A stretch of 64,000 bases of DNA from Flavobacteriales bacterium UBA5040 (GCA_002415135.1 DIBY01000016.1:363524-427523), one strand, 5' to 3'. Counted from the stretch's first letter, positions 23,412 through 32,874 are shown. Notes: generated from the sequence alone by a model not told the origin. Translations and numbers: made by a program.

Positions 23412-25970
23412 TTAGACAGCCAAATTTTTTCTCGCTTTTTCGCGGTATAAAAAATAAATCCCCAAGCCACTCAACAATAAAAACAATCCAAAAGCAATCA
23501 TCGAAATTATCTTTCCTGTTGCGATCACGTCCGGTGCAAAGATCATTTTAATAGAATGTTTTCCAGCAGGAACATAAACGGCTCTCAACAAATAATTGGC
23601 TTTGATGTATGGAACTTCTACTTCATCAACAAACATCTTCCAACCTTTTGGATAGTAGATTTCTGAGAACACTGCTAATTGTGGCGTTTTCGATTCGGAA
23701 GTGAATTCCAGTTCGTCTGCTTGATACTTTTTTAACTCTAAAAAGGCGGTAGCATCTTGTTGCAACGGTTTTCCTTCAAAATATTTCCGATCTTCTTTTG
23801 CGATGACGGCAACCTTTTTATTATCAACAATACCAATCTGATCCAATTCTTCATTGGGAGTATCCACGAATTTCACATCAGACACAAACCAGGCATTTCC
23901 GTTGGTATCAGCATTAGTAACTCCCTGAGGCTGTTCAGAAGATCCAAAAATCATATACTTGGTGTTGAGCATATTGAGGATTCTTGGAACTTTTACGGTA
24001 TCCATTTTGCCAAAATACTCATTGATCAAATCGTCATATCTGCGTAATTTTACAGCGTGATAACCACCAACAGAAGATTTAAAATAAGAAGTATTGGTTT
24101 CGCCGAACGCTCCTAAAACCTGGTTATAAATTCGATAATGACCTTTATCTTTTTCGGCAATGGTTTCCAATGTTTTGTTCATATTGGTATTATCCAATAG
24201 CGACTTTAAATTGGCGTTATCACCTACCTTTTGCATTAGTAAATCTGAATTTTCAGTTTGAAAAGGATTCTCCGTAAATGACTTATCAATGAAATTATCG
24301 TTGTTCAGATATCTTTTGTTCACACTCCACAAATCAAAGAAACTCACCAAACCAATAATGATGATGGCAATATTTTGAGTGACTTTATTCTTTAAGCTTA
24401 AAAATAGAACGGCTGCTGTAATACCCACAAAAGCGATCGCCTTCATCGCATCGATGCTGAACATTTTATATCGTTCATCAACAAGGAAATCCAGTAAAAA
24501 TGGAGGTAAATAGGTTTTTTCGGTAGACGTATAAAATCCTAAAATTGATTTCCCGAAAACCAATAATAAAACCGTAATTCCTAAAACTGCAGAACTAACG
24601 TAGATCAAAGTTTTCTTCTTGTAATCTTGTGTCAATATATGATCCGCAGAAGTTTCCGTTTTTTCATTTGAATTAAAGAAACGGTATAATCCAACAATGG
24701 CAATCAAAGGAAATAATAATTCTACAACGACCAAAATGGAACTCGGCGCTCTGAATTTATTATAGAAAGGGATGTAATCGATGAATAAATCGGACACGAT
24801 CATAAAGTTGCTTCCCCATGCTAAAAGAATGGTTAAAATAGACGCTCCTAAAATCCAATATCTGTATTTCTTCCAACCGAAGAAAAACCCTAGTATCGCC
24901 AGGAAACAAACCACTGCACCTTGATAAGCCGGCCCAGAAGTTCCTGGCTGTTCGCCCCAATAAGTAAGCGATCCGAAACCTTTGGAAATCCTGTCCATCT
25001 CTTGCTGCGAACCAACATTTTCTTCAACCAACTGCTGCACTTTCGTCATCATTTCCTGCGAACCTTCTTCATTACTCGATCCACCCATTAAGCGTGGAAT
25101 GAATAAATTCAGCGTTTCTAATTTCCCATAACTCCACATCAACATGCTTTCTTTGTCCATGCCCGATTGATCGGCCGAGTGTATTTCGTTATCCAAAATC
25201 TGCTTGCCGCGAACTGTTTCGCCAATATATTCGGAGTTCGCCATAATCCGCTGAGAATTCATTCCAACTCCCAACACAAATGCTAAAGCCAAAACGCCAG
25301 TTGATATACCGAAATGTTTCCAGTCTGTCTTTCCCTGAAACGCGCGAATGAGTTCTGACAAGAATAAAAAAGCCAGCGCAATAAAAAGATAATAGGTCAT
25401 CTGCGGGTGATTGGCGGCAATCTGCAAACCCATAAAAAGTGCCGTAAGAATAAATCCTACAACATATTTTTTACGGACATAAACCAAGAGTATTCCGGCT
25501 AAAAGTGGCGCAAAATAAGCAACGGTATGTATTTTACCATTATGCCCGGCTGCGAGCGCAATATAAAAATAAGTAGAAAGTCCAAAAAAAGTGGCACCCA
25601 AAAGTGCATATTTCCAATTTCTAACTGCCACTAAACCTAAAAGAAAAAATCCTGAAAAAAGAAGAAAAATATAATTCGCAGGCTTCGGTAAGAAGTTCAG
25701 TAAATTATCAATGTTCTTAATTACATCGCCTCGAAACTGTGATCCCATTTGATAAGTAGGCATTCCACCAAACATCGAATCGCTCCAATAGGTTTCTTTA
25801 CCATGTTCGGCGCGATAGTCCAAAAGTTCTTTTGCACCGCCTTTATACTGCACAATATCGTGTTGGAAAAGTTGCTTTCCGGTCAACACAGGATTGGCAT
25901 AAACGACCGCCAACAAAATGAAAACCACCAGGCTTCCGATAATGAAAATTAAGTTTTTATTTTTTAACAT
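23412..25970 (-). CDS. YfhO-family membrane protein (GT-C glycosyltransferase-like)
   Basis: 852 residues from ATG at 25970 (MLKNKNLIFIIGSLVVF); a longer frame would add 35 residues that run over the upstream gap. About twelve to fourteen membrane segments. The first periplasmic loop has FQHDIVQYKGGAKELL and SDSMFGGMPTYQMGSQ, the acidic-loop pattern of YfhO proteins. The soluble C-terminal part (about 600-815) holds GWKMFVDEVEVPYIKANYLLRA, also typical, and is followed by a last membrane helix and a basic tail. Relatives modify teichoic acids or other surface polymers; the substrate here is unknown. It probably forms an operon with the small gene 55 bases upstream. Confidence 0.9.
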   Translation of the reverse strand: MLKNKNLIFIIGSLVVFILLAVVYANPVLTGKQLFQHDIVQYKGGAKELLDYRAEHGKETYWSDSMFGGMPTYQMGSQFRGDVIKNIDNLLNFLPKPANYIFLLFSGFFLLGLVAVRNWKYALLGATFFGLSTYFYIALAAGHNGKIHTVAYFAPLLAGILLVYVRKKYVVGFILTALFMGLQIAANHPQMTYYLFIALAFLFLSELIRAFQGKTDWKHFGISTGVLALAFVLGVGMNSQRIMANSEYIGETVRGKQILDNEIHSADQSGMDKESMLMWSYGKLETLNLFIPRLMGGSSNEEGSQEMMTKVQQLVEENVGSQQEMDRISKGFGSLTYWGEQPGTSGPAYQGAVVCFLAILGFFFGWKKYRYWILGASILTILLAWGSNFMIVSDLFIDYIPFYNKFRAPSSILVVVELLFPLIAIVGLYRFFNSNEKTETSADHILTQDYKKKTLIYVSSAVLGITVLLLVFGKSILGFYTSTEKTYLPPFLLDFLVDERYKMFSIDAMKAIAFVGITAAVLFLSLKNKVTQNIAIIIIGLVSFFDLWSVNKRYLNNDNFIDKSFTENPFQTENSDLLMQKVGDNANLKSLLDNTNMNKTLETIAEKDKGHYRIYNQVLGAFGETNTSYFKSSVGGYHAVKLRRYDDLINEYFGKMDTVKVPRILNMLNTKYMIFGSSEQPQGVTNADTNGNAWFVSDVKFVDTPNEELDQIGIVDNKKVAVIAKEDRKYFEGKPLQQDATAFLELKKYQADELEFTSESKTPQLAVFSEIYYPKGWKMFVDEVEVPYIKANYLLRAVYVPAGKHSIKMIFAPDVIATGKIISMIAFGLFLLLSGLGIYFLYREKARKNLAV

Positions 25971-26025
25971 CTTTAGGTTTATTATTGAGAAAAACCCTTT
26001 GACATGGTCAAAGGATTTACAATCT

Positions 26026-26244
26026 TTATTTTTCTTTGGGTTCTTTAACCTCTTCGTAATCGACGGTTTCAGCATCCCAATGGATTTTAGAATCCAAATT
26101 TTTATTGGTTTTCTGCTGAGTTACATTCTCCTCTTTTCTCGGCTGTGGGAATTTAAAAATCCTCTTAAAAAACATTCTTTTTAAAAAATTCCAAACAAAA
26201 AAAATGATTACTGTGGTTAGAATTAATTCTAATATATATTTCAT
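26026..26244 (-). CDS. Small single-pass membrane protein, DUF4834-like
   Basis: 72 residues: one N-terminal membrane helix (YILELILTTVIIFFVWNFL), a basic patch (KRMFFKRIFKF), and an acidic tail with DAETVDYEEVKE, the conserved ending of DUF4834 proteins. It stands directly upstream of the YfhO gene in the same direction, an order I recall from other Flavobacteria. Function unknown. Confidence 0.7.
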   Translation of the reverse strand: MKYILELILTTVIIFFVWNFLKRMFFKRIFKFPQPRKEENVTQQKTNKNLDSKIHWDAETVDYEEVKEPKEK

Positions 26245-26295
26245 TTCTTATTTTTGATAACAGATAATTTTAGTATTTAAAATCGTTCTTTCAAT

Positions 26296-27357
26296 TTATT
26301 TCGAAGGGTTTACCACCACGGTTGAATTCGATACAGACTTCATTGTTTGAGATTGCTTACCATCTGAAAGCGTTTCGGTCTGCGTAGTTTTCACTGCGAT
26401 ATTCTGATTTTTCACCCAACCTGTTTTTTGATCTAAAGTGATGGTACCGTTTTGAGATAATTCAGAACTCATTGATCTGGTCACGCCTTCTTTGGTTTGC
26501 TTATCCGATTTTTTTGGAATCCCACCTGCAACAGAGATTTGCGCAATTCCATCACCAACACTTTTCAAAGTATAAGTTGTCGTTAATTTAATTTTCCCAT
26601 CCGGAGTTGCGTTTTCACTCTGCGACCATTTATCACCGATCTTCGCACCTTTTGCGGGAATTAAAAGTAAATTTTTGGTGAACTGGTCTTTCAACATCTT
26701 CTCGTTAAAACTTTGTTTAAAACTATTCACAAATCCAGCTTTTTCTTTAGCATCTTTAATCGCTGGTCCAACAGAAGCCGCAATTTTATTATAAATGGTA
26801 TCGAAACCGGTAATCGAAAGCACCTTTCCGCTTTCGTTCATTTTCAAATTTAACTTATTTCCAACCAAAGCTTTATTGACTTTCCACATCATTTTCAACT
26901 GCTCATCCTTTGGCTCAGCTTGTTTCGTATCGATCGCAACTGTTTTTCCATTGGCGGATTGAGAATTTCTCTTTCCGGTTAAATTGATAGTGATATCGTA
27001 AATACCATCTTTTAAATCATTAACGGTAAATGACATTTCGTCGGTCATTTCGCTAGTTCCACTTTGAGATTTGCCATCAGGAGCAGTCATTGTTTGAACA
27101 TCTTTCTGATACGTCACCAAAGGATATGTTTGACCTTTTTCTAATTTGAAGGTCTGCTTATAAACACCTAAAGAATCTTTAATCGCGAAGACTTCAGCTT
27201 GCGGAGTTTCTACTTTTAAGGAATCAGAGTTGGTTACCGGCACTTCTACCGTAATTGTTTTACCGGTTTCCGGATCTACTTTCGTAATTGTTTTGGTTTC
27301 TTTTTTACAGGCAACTAAGGTTATAGCAAGGAGCGCAATGGCTGTGAATTTTTTCAT
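26296..27357 (-). CDS. DUF6263-like lipoprotein
   Basis: 353 residues. A lipoprotein signal ends in LLAITLVAC with Cys16 as the lipid site. After a spacer, the body from about 65 (KQTFKLEKGQTYPLVTYQKDV) to the end is a beta-rich domain with YDITINLTGKR, KLNLKMNESGKVLSITGFDT, LLLIPAKGAKIGDKWSQ and GTITLDQKTGWVKN, the pattern of DUF6263. Likely anchored in the periplasm or outer membrane. Function unknown. It precedes the DUF4834/YfhO pair by 51 bases and may be co-transcribed. Confidence 0.78.
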   Translation of the reverse strand: MKKFTAIALLAITLVACKKETKTITKVDPETGKTITVEVPVTNSDSLKVETPQAEVFAIKDSLGVYKQTFKLEKGQTYPLVTYQKDVQTMTAPDGKSQSGTSEMTDEMSFTVNDLKDGIYDITINLTGKRNSQSANGKTVAIDTKQAEPKDEQLKMMWKVNKALVGNKLNLKMNESGKVLSITGFDTIYNKIAASVGPAIKDAKEKAGFVNSFKQSFNEKMLKDQFTKNLLLIPAKGAKIGDKWSQSENATPDGKIKLTTTYTLKSVGDGIAQISVAGGIPKKSDKQTKEGVTRSMSSELSQNGTITLDQKTGWVKNQNIAVKTTQTETLSDGKQSQTMKSVSNSTVVVNPSK

Positions 27358-27547
27358 TTACTGATTTTTCTGAATTTTATTTAAAGTCGTTTACCAAATA
27401 TTTTAATTTTTAGAAACGAAGCACAAATTTAAGGTAATTATTTCTGATGGATTCAAACATTATAACAATTTAACATGCTTTTAGAAATAGCCAATCAAGT
27501 TCCTATTAGTTGGTATTTTTATTAAAAACGTAGAATTTATTTTTACT

Positions 27548-27555
27548 TAAATTTG
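27548..27555 (+). promoter_or_regulatory. Putative -7 box (TAAATTTG) of the M3 peptidase gene
   Basis: A TAnnTTTG match 41 bases before the ATG at 27597. Confidence 0.45.
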
Positions 27556-27596
27556 CACAACGTTATTCACTTTAAGAATAGTATTAATTGAATTAT

Positions 27597-29612
27597 ATGC
27601 AAAATCCATTATTGAAAACCTTCTCAACTCCATATCAATCTGCGCCTTTTAATGAAATTAAAGAGGAACATTTTCTCCCCGCTTTTCAGGAATTAATTAT
27701 ACTTTCGGAAAAGGAAATCGACGACATCGTTCAAAATAAAGAAGAACCAACTTTCGAAAACGTGATTGAAGCTCTGGCTTTTTCAGGCGAAAAGTTAGAA
27801 ATTGTTTCCGGTATTTTCTTCAATTTAAATTCGGCTGAAACCAATGACGAGATTCAGAAAATCGCGCAGGAAGTTTCCCCACTTTTAACAGAGTTCTCTG
27901 CGAAGATCTCTCAAAATTTAGCGCTTTTTGAAAAGATTAAAAACGTCTTTGATGAAAAAGAAAAATACAATTTAAACGAAGAACAGGAAATGCTTTTAAA
28001 CGAAACTTATAAAGGTTTTGTAAGAAGCGGTGCTTTATTAAATGATGCTGACAAAGAAAAATTCAAAAATATCAGTATTGAATTATCCAAGAAATCACTT
28101 CAGTTCGGACAAAATGTTTTAGCAGAAACGAATAATTATTTGAAACATATTACCGACGAAAAAGAATTGGCAGGAATTCCAGAAGCCATCTTGGAACAAT
28201 ATCGCGAAGAAGCCAAAGAAAGAAATCTGGACGGTTTTGTAGTGACGTTGCAATATCCAAGTTTTCTTCCTTTGATGACTTATGCTGAAAACCGGGAATT
28301 AAGAAAAGAACTCGCTTTGGCAAATGGTAAAAAGTCTTTTCAAAATAATGAATTCAATAATCAGAATTTAATAAAAGAGATCATTTCTCTAAAACAGGAA
28401 AAAGCAAAATTATTAGGCTACGAAAATTACGCTGATTACGTTCTGGAAGAAAGAATGGCAAAATCTCCCGCTCAAGTAAAATCATTTTTAAATGAACTTT
28501 TAGAAAAGGCAAAACCTTACGCTGAAAAGGAAGTCGAAGAATTAAAAAAATTAGCGAAAGCTGATGGAATCGAAGCAATGGAAAGTTATGATCATACTTT
28601 CTACGCTGAAAGATTACGAAAACAAAAATTCGATATTGATGATGAGGAATTGAAACCATACTTCCAATTAGAGAAAGTTCAGGACGCCGTTTTTGGCTTG
28701 GCTAAAACTCTTTTTGGGTTAGAATTTAAAGAAACAACTGAAGTTCAGAAATACCACGAAGAAGTAAAAACCTACGAGATCTTCGAAGACGGAACATTCA
28801 AAGCCCTACTCTACGCTGATTATTTCCCCAGAAAAGGAAAAAGAGCCGGCGCCTGGATGACGAGTTTTAAAAGTCAGTACGTAAAAAACGGAGAAAATAA
28901 CCGTCCGCATATTTCGGTAGTTTGTAATTTTTCAAAACCAACTTCAGAGACGCCAAGCTTATTGACTTTTCAGGAAGTGACAACGCTTTTCCATGAGTTC
29001 GGTCACGCTTTGCATGGCGTTCTGGCGAACACCACTTATCCAAACCTGTCGGGAACGTCTGTGAAATGGGATTTTGTGGAACTTCCGTCGCAGTTTTTAG
29101 AAAACTATTGTTACGAACCTGAATTCTTAAAAACCTTTGCAAAGCATTATCAAACCGGCGAAGTTTTACCTGATGAAAAAATTCAGAAAATATCAGATTC
29201 TAAGAACTTCATGGAAGGTTACCAAACTTTAAGACAAATTGGATTTGGACTTTTAGATATGGCTTATCATTCCGATTCAGAAAAAGTAGGCGATGTAAAA
29301 ACCTTTGAAGTGGAAGAAACCAAAGCAACCAACCTTTACCCAAGCAATCCAGAAACAATGATGAGTACAAGTTTTTCACACATTTTTCAGGGCGGATATT
29401 CTGCAGGATATTATTCTTATAAATGGGCAGAAGTTTTAGATGCGGATGCTTTTCAATACTTTAAAGAAAACGGAATTTTCAATCCCGAGATCGCAGCGAA
29501 ATATAAAATTCTACTTTCATCAGGCGGAACAAAAAATCCTATGGAATTATATAAAAGCTTTAGAGGAAGCGAACCGAAAGTAGAGAGTTTATTAAAAAGA
29601 GCCTTTGGATAA
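27597..29612 (+). CDS. M3 family metallopeptidase (oligopeptidase A / Dcp type)
   Basis: 671 residues from ATG at 27597; an in-frame TTG 9 bases earlier is less likely. The zinc motif is His466-Glu-Phe-Gly-His470 (TLFHEFGHALHG), with the third ligand Glu in KWDFVELPSQFLENY about 27 residues on. Other hallmarks are GKRAGAWMTSF near 419 and HIFQGGYSAGYYSYKWAEVL near 594. No signal peptide, so it is cytoplasmic and probably degrades oligopeptides such as cleaved signal peptides. One base separates it from the cupin gene, suggesting an operon. Confidence 0.95.
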   Translation: MQNPLLKTFSTPYQSAPFNEIKEEHFLPAFQELIILSEKEIDDIVQNKEEPTFENVIEALAFSGEKLEIVSGIFFNLNSAETNDEIQKIAQEVSPLLTEFSAKISQNLALFEKIKNVFDEKEKYNLNEEQEMLLNETYKGFVRSGALLNDADKEKFKNISIELSKKSLQFGQNVLAETNNYLKHITDEKELAGIPEAILEQYREEAKERNLDGFVVTLQYPSFLPLMTYAENRELRKELALANGKKSFQNNEFNNQNLIKEIISLKQEKAKLLGYENYADYVLEERMAKSPAQVKSFLNELLEKAKPYAEKEVEELKKLAKADGIEAMESYDHTFYAERLRKQKFDIDDEELKPYFQLEKVQDAVFGLAKTLFGLEFKETTEVQKYHEEVKTYEIFEDGTFKALLYADYFPRKGKRAGAWMTSFKSQYVKNGENNRPHISVVCNFSKPTSETPSLLTFQEVTTLFHEFGHALHGVLANTTYPNLSGTSVKWDFVELPSQFLENYCYEPEFLKTFAKHYQTGEVLPDEKIQKISDSKNFMEGYQTLRQIGFGLLDMAYHSDSEKVGDVKTFEVEETKATNLYPSNPETMMSTSFSHIFQGGYSAGYYSYKWAEVLDADAFQYFKENGIFNPEIAAKYKILLSSGGTKNPMELYKSFRGSEPKVESLLKRAFG

Positions 29613-29613
29613 T

Positions 29614-29991
29614 ATGGACGAAAAAGAGAATATTATTCCCGCGATCCGATTAATGCGGGATTCAGAAGGAGAAAGTTTTTTTGAAACCGGAACAATACGT
29701 ACTCACGTAAAAATAAAATCAGACGAATTTTGGTTTGCCAATGAGATCGATTCCTGGCAAGTCGGCACTCACATTGCACCACGAAAACAATTCGTGATTA
29801 CTTTAAGTGGCAAGTTGAAATTCACGACCAGCGATGAGAAAACTTTTGTAATCGAGCCCGGAATTGTTTTGTTAGCCGAAGATATTGATGGTGAAGGTCA
29901 CACCTGGGAAATGGTTGAAGGACATGAAAATTGGCACCGCATCTATATTCCAATTGTAGATGAAGCAGCATCTTCGTTTATCAAGGATTAA
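29614..29991 (+). CDS. Small cupin-domain protein
   Basis: 125 residues from ATG at 29614, right behind the peptidase stop. A single cupin barrel is visible: WQVGTHIAPRKQFVITLSGKLKFTT as the first motif and GIVLLAEDIDGEGHTWEMV as the second. His in GTHIAP and in GHTW could bind metal, but the usual His-x-His pair of the first motif is incomplete. Enzyme or sensor roles are both possible; I do not recognise a specific substrate. Confidence 0.8.
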   Translation: MDEKENIIPAIRLMRDSEGESFFETGTIRTHVKIKSDEFWFANEIDSWQVGTHIAPRKQFVITLSGKLKFTTSDEKTFVIEPGIVLLAEDIDGEGHTWEMVEGHENWHRIYIPIVDEAASSFIKD

Positions 29992-30010
29992 TTTAATTTG
30001 AAAAAATAAA

Positions 30011-30045
30011 AAAGGGTTTACTAACACAGTAAACCCTTTTCGATG
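30011..30045. terminator. Bidirectional terminator
   Basis: Stem AAAAGGGTTTACT / AGTAAACCCTTTT (30011-30023, 30029-30041) with a 5-base loop, between convergent genes and with A and T tracts on both sides. Confidence 0.9.
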
Positions 30046-30058
30046 ATGATATCTTAAT

Positions 30059-31105
30059 TTAATTTTTCTGATTCTTTACAGCAGTATTTCTCGCTTTCGC
30101 TAAAACAGGAATTGAAATCGCACCCATCACCAACATGATCACCAATTGCATCGTGTGTGATATGAAAGCGTACGACAAGCCCACTTCACCACCTTCTTCC
30201 GGGTTTTTACCCATAGAAAGAAATAAGGCCATGATACCAAACTTCAAAGCGAGGTGAAAAGCTCCAATTCCACCAGATGCAGGAACCATCATTCCTAAGG
30301 TACCAACCACGATGATAAAGAAACCATCAGCGAACGTAAATTGAGAAGTTTCTGGCAGTGCAAAACACACTAAATAGGCTGCTAAATAATAACAAATCCA
30401 TATTGCTAAAGAATAAGCGATGAATTTAACCTTCTGCTTCATTTTAAAAATGGAGGTCAAACCGTCAGCGATTCCTTTCGCAAAATTGAGCACCTTTTGA
30501 TAAATCGCAAACTGCTCCAATTTTTTTCTAAACATGAAAAATAAAATTGCTATTAAAAAAAGAATACCAGCAACAATATAGAGCTTCGAATTAGATGCTG
30601 AAGTTTCTGTTTTGCCTTTTTCTTCAGTGATGTAAGAGTAGAAGGCGACGAATGCTTTGTATTTGAATATTAAGGTTAAACCTAAAAAGCCAACCATACA
30701 CATCAAATCAATCACTCTCTCCAAGATAATAGTACCAAAAGATTTTTCAACCGGAACTTTTTCAACGCCAAATAACGCTGTTGCACGAGCCAGTTCTCCA
30801 CTTCGGGGAATGGTTAAATTCATTAAGTATCCGAAAGAAATGGTCCAGAAAGAATTGGAGTTGGAGATTTGATAACCCATCGGTTCCAACAAAAGATTCC
30901 AACGGATTGCCCGAAACCAGTAAGCCAGAATTCCGAAGATAGAAGCGATGAAAACCCAAAGGTAATTTGCCTTGGCAAAATAACCAGCGATTTTTTTAAA
31001 CTCCATCCCCTTTAAAGCTAACCACATAAAAAGGGCAGCAATAGCAAGAGAAATTGCAACGGTTAGAAAGGTTTTAAGAGGATTTGTTTTTTTGGTCTGT
31101 TCCAA
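30059..31105 (-). CDS. Lysylphosphatidylglycerol synthase TM-region protein (UPF0104, flippase-like)
   Basis: 348 residues, about eight membrane segments, from a TTG start at 31105; the next Met is after the first helix. The family signature is clear: SFGYLMNLTIPRSGELARAT, then EKSFGTIILERVIDLM, and near the end GTLGMMVPASGGIGAFHLAL. Only the membrane half of LPG synthases is present, with no aminoacyl-transfer domain, so lipid flipping or another glycerolipid role is inferred rather than lysylation. Downstream of panD by 21 bases in the same direction. Confidence 0.85.
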   Translation of the reverse strand: MEQTKKTNPLKTFLTVAISLAIAALFMWLALKGMEFKKIAGYFAKANYLWVFIASIFGILAYWFRAIRWNLLLEPMGYQISNSNSFWTISFGYLMNLTIPRSGELARATALFGVEKVPVEKSFGTIILERVIDLMCMVGFLGLTLIFKYKAFVAFYSYITEEKGKTETSASNSKLYIVAGILFLIAILFFMFRKKLEQFAIYQKVLNFAKGIADGLTSIFKMKQKVKFIAYSLAIWICYYLAAYLVCFALPETSQFTFADGFFIIVVGTLGMMVPASGGIGAFHLALKFGIMALFLSMGKNPEEGGEVGLSYAFISHTMQLVIMLVMGAISIPVLAKARNTAVKNQKN

Positions 31106-31126
31106 GAGTAAAGAATATTTCAGGAA

Positions 31127-31477
31127 TTAAGTAAGAAGATTGGTGTGCTCGTCTGGGAAGATAATTTTCGGCTGAAAAGTTTTGGCTTCCTCTGGCGTCA
31201 TTTGCGCATAAGACATAATAATGATAATGTCATTTTTCTGAACGCGTCTTGCGGCAGGTCCATTTAAACAAATTTCTCCCGACTTTCTTTTGCCTTTGAT
31301 TGCGTAGGTATCGAAGCGTTCTCCATTATTTACATTGACGATATACACCCTTTCACCCACGATAATTCCTGAGGCTTCAAGCAATTCTTCATCAATGGTA
31401 ATGCTTCCTATATAGTTAAGATCTGATTCGGTAACGCGTACGCGATGGATCTTAGATTTAAAAATTTCAATTAACAT
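31127..31477 (-). CDS. panD: Aspartate 1-decarboxylase (PanD)
   Basis: 116 residues, the normal length. Makes beta-alanine for pantothenate from aspartate. The self-cleavage site Gly24-Ser25 (NYIGSITID) yields the pyruvoyl group. The C-domain has LNGPAARRVQKNDIIIIMSYA, with Asn and Arg of the conserved N-G-A-A-A-R region. No other pantothenate gene is nearby. A TAAATTTG -7 box ends only 4 bases before the start codon, so its mRNA may be leaderless. Confidence 0.96.
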   Translation of the reverse strand: MLIEIFKSKIHRVRVTESDLNYIGSITIDEELLEASGIIVGERVYIVNVNNGERFDTYAIKGKRKSGEICLNGPAARRVQKNDIIIIMSYAQMTPEEAKTFQPKIIFPDEHTNLLT

Positions 31478-31481
31478 GGCG

Positions 31482-31489
31482 CAAATTTA
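31482..31489 (-). promoter_or_regulatory. -7 box (TAAATTTG, minus strand) abutting the panD start
   Basis: TAnnTTTG match whose last base is 4 bases from the ATG. Confidence 0.5.
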
Positions 31490-31804
31490 ATTATTTTAAT
31501 TAAAGGAGTAAAATTAATTTTACATTACCAGCTCAATATCCTTTCAGCATTAAGAATTAGATAATGAAAATAGCGTAAAAAGCTTTTTAAATTAATAATA
31601 TTCAACTACCTATTTAAATTTAGTACAAAATTTCATAATTCGCAATTACAATTGTTAAATACTATTTTATATTAAAGAACGATTCATATTGAGTTTGGCA
31701 CGAAAATAAAACTCGCAAACCTTGATTAATCATAACGATACCGATTATAATTTTCACTATATTTGAATATTATTATTGAACATTGATTAAATATTTGCAA
31801 AAAA

Positions 31805-31835
31805 TTTGCACAATATGAAAAATGTTTTATATTTG
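31805..31835 (+). promoter_or_regulatory. Full consensus promoter of the HU gene
   Basis: TTTG at 31805-31808, 19 bases, then TATATTTG at 31828-31835: an exact match to the Bacteroidetes -33/-7 consensus. The ATG is at 31872. The best promoter in the window, as expected for a highly expressed gene. Confidence 0.85.
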
Positions 31836-31871
31836 CTTTTATAATTGAACTAACCTTAATTAATAAATATT

Positions 31872-32162
31872 ATGAACAAGTCTGAATTAATCGACGCTAT
31901 CGCAAAAGACGCGAACATTACAAAAGTTGCGGCAAAAGCTGCTCTTGAATCTTTCATTTCTAACGTAACTACTACATTATCACAAAAAGATGGTAAAGTT
32001 TCTTTAGTTGGTTTCGGAACTTTCTCTGTAGCTGAAAGAGCTGCAAGACAAGGGATCAACCCAGCTACTAAAAAGCCAATCAAAATTGCTGCTAAAACTG
32101 TAGCAAAATTCAAAGCAGGTTCTGATTTAGCAGACTCTGTAATGGGTGGTATGAAAAAATAA
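31872..32162 (+). CDS. HU-family DNA-binding protein
   Basis: 96 residues. MNKSELIDAIA opens the HU/IHF fold, and GFGTFSVAERAARQGINP carries the start of the beta arm with the N-P tip (INPATKKP) that bends DNA. The end FKAGSDLADSVMG is typical of Bacteroidetes HU. A histone-like protein that compacts and bends DNA. It has a perfect promoter and a perfect palindromic terminator, so it is a strongly expressed single gene. Confidence 0.97.
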   Translation: MNKSELIDAIAKDANITKVAAKAALESFISNVTTTLSQKDGKVSLVGFGTFSVAERAARQGINPATKKPIKIAAKTVAKFKAGSDLADSVMGGMKK

Positions 32163-32184
32163 TCTTCAGATTATATTACAATTT

Positions 32185-32212
32185 AAAGTCCCGATTAATC
32201 GGGACTTTTTTT
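32185..32212 (+). terminator. Terminator of the HU gene
   Basis: Perfect palindrome AAAGTCCCGATT / AATCGGGACTTT (32185-32208) with T tail. It ends at the last codon of the convergent pdxH. Confidence 0.92.
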
Positions 32213-32855
32213 ATGGTGCTAAGCGTGAGATCTCCCAGTTAAAATCTTCTTGTAATTGATAAATGATTCTGTCGTGAAGGCGATTTGGCCGACCCTGCCA
32301 AAATTCAATCTCATAAGGTTTAGCCAAATAACCGCCCCAATTTTCAGGACGTGGAACTTCCGTATTTTCAAATTCTGATTCCAGATTTTTTAACTTCTCT
32401 TCCAGAAATTCACGATTCGGAATCACCTGACTTTGTGGAGAAACTACGGCTCCAAGTTGACTTCCTTTCGGACGGGAATGAAAATAACCGTCACTTAAAT
32501 TCTCTGCCAACTTTTCTAGATCCGCTTTAATAATGATCTGACGCTCTAAATTAGGCCAGAAAAAATGCAAACAAGCCTTATGATTATTTTCTATGGCTTT
32601 TCCTTTTCTACTGTCATAATTGGTGTAGAAAATAAAACCTTCCCAAGTGTAAGATTTCAACAAAACCATCCGGGTTCTCGGGCAGCCGTCATTTTCAAGT
32701 GTAGAAATAGCCATGGCATTGGCTTCAGAGATCTGAGGACTTTGTTCAGCTTCCAAAAACCAGTCCCGAAATTGCTCCATGGGATTTTCTTTTATCTGAC
32801 TTTCCAAAAGTTCAGCGCGGTCGTATATTTTTCTTTTGTCGTGCAGGTTTTCCAT
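32211..32855 (-). CDS. pdxH: Pyridoxamine 5'-phosphate oxidase (PdxH)
   Basis: 214 residues, the family length. Oxidises pyridoxine or pyridoxamine phosphate to PLP with FMN. FMN-site stretches are visible: PRTRMVLLKSYTWEGFIFYTN with YDSRKGK after it, and SRPKGSQLGAVVSPQSQVI. The C-terminus has VPRPENWGGYLAKPYEIEFW and RLHDRIIY followed by WEISRLAP, the PdxH ending. Supplies cofactor to the several PLP enzymes in the window. Convergent with HU. Confidence 0.96.
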   Translation of the reverse strand: MENLHDKRKIYDRAELLESQIKENPMEQFRDWFLEAEQSPQISEANAMAISTLENDGCPRTRMVLLKSYTWEGFIFYTNYDSRKGKAIENNHKACLHFFWPNLERQIIIKADLEKLAENLSDGYFHSRPKGSQLGAVVSPQSQVIPNREFLEEKLKNLESEFENTEVPRPENWGGYLAKPYEIEFWQGRPNRLHDRIIYQLQEDFNWEISRLAP

Positions 32856-32866
32856 TAAATTTTTAT

Positions 32867-32874
32867 TACATTTG
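32867..32874 (+). promoter_or_regulatory. Putative -7 box (TACATTTG) of the YqgE gene
   Basis: TAnnTTTG match 33 bases before the ATG at 32908. Confidence 0.4.

Larger units (their letters stand above)
31478..31871. other. 394-base AT-rich intergenic region upstream of HU
   Basis: Holds the divergent promoters of panD and the HU gene. A second TATATTTG lies at 31758-31765. No open frame or tRNA-like fold was seen in the remainder. Confidence 0.5.

Noticed and set aside
31856..32113. 85-codon frame antisense to HU
   Set aside because: Mirror of a strongly conserved HU coding sequence; no independent support.
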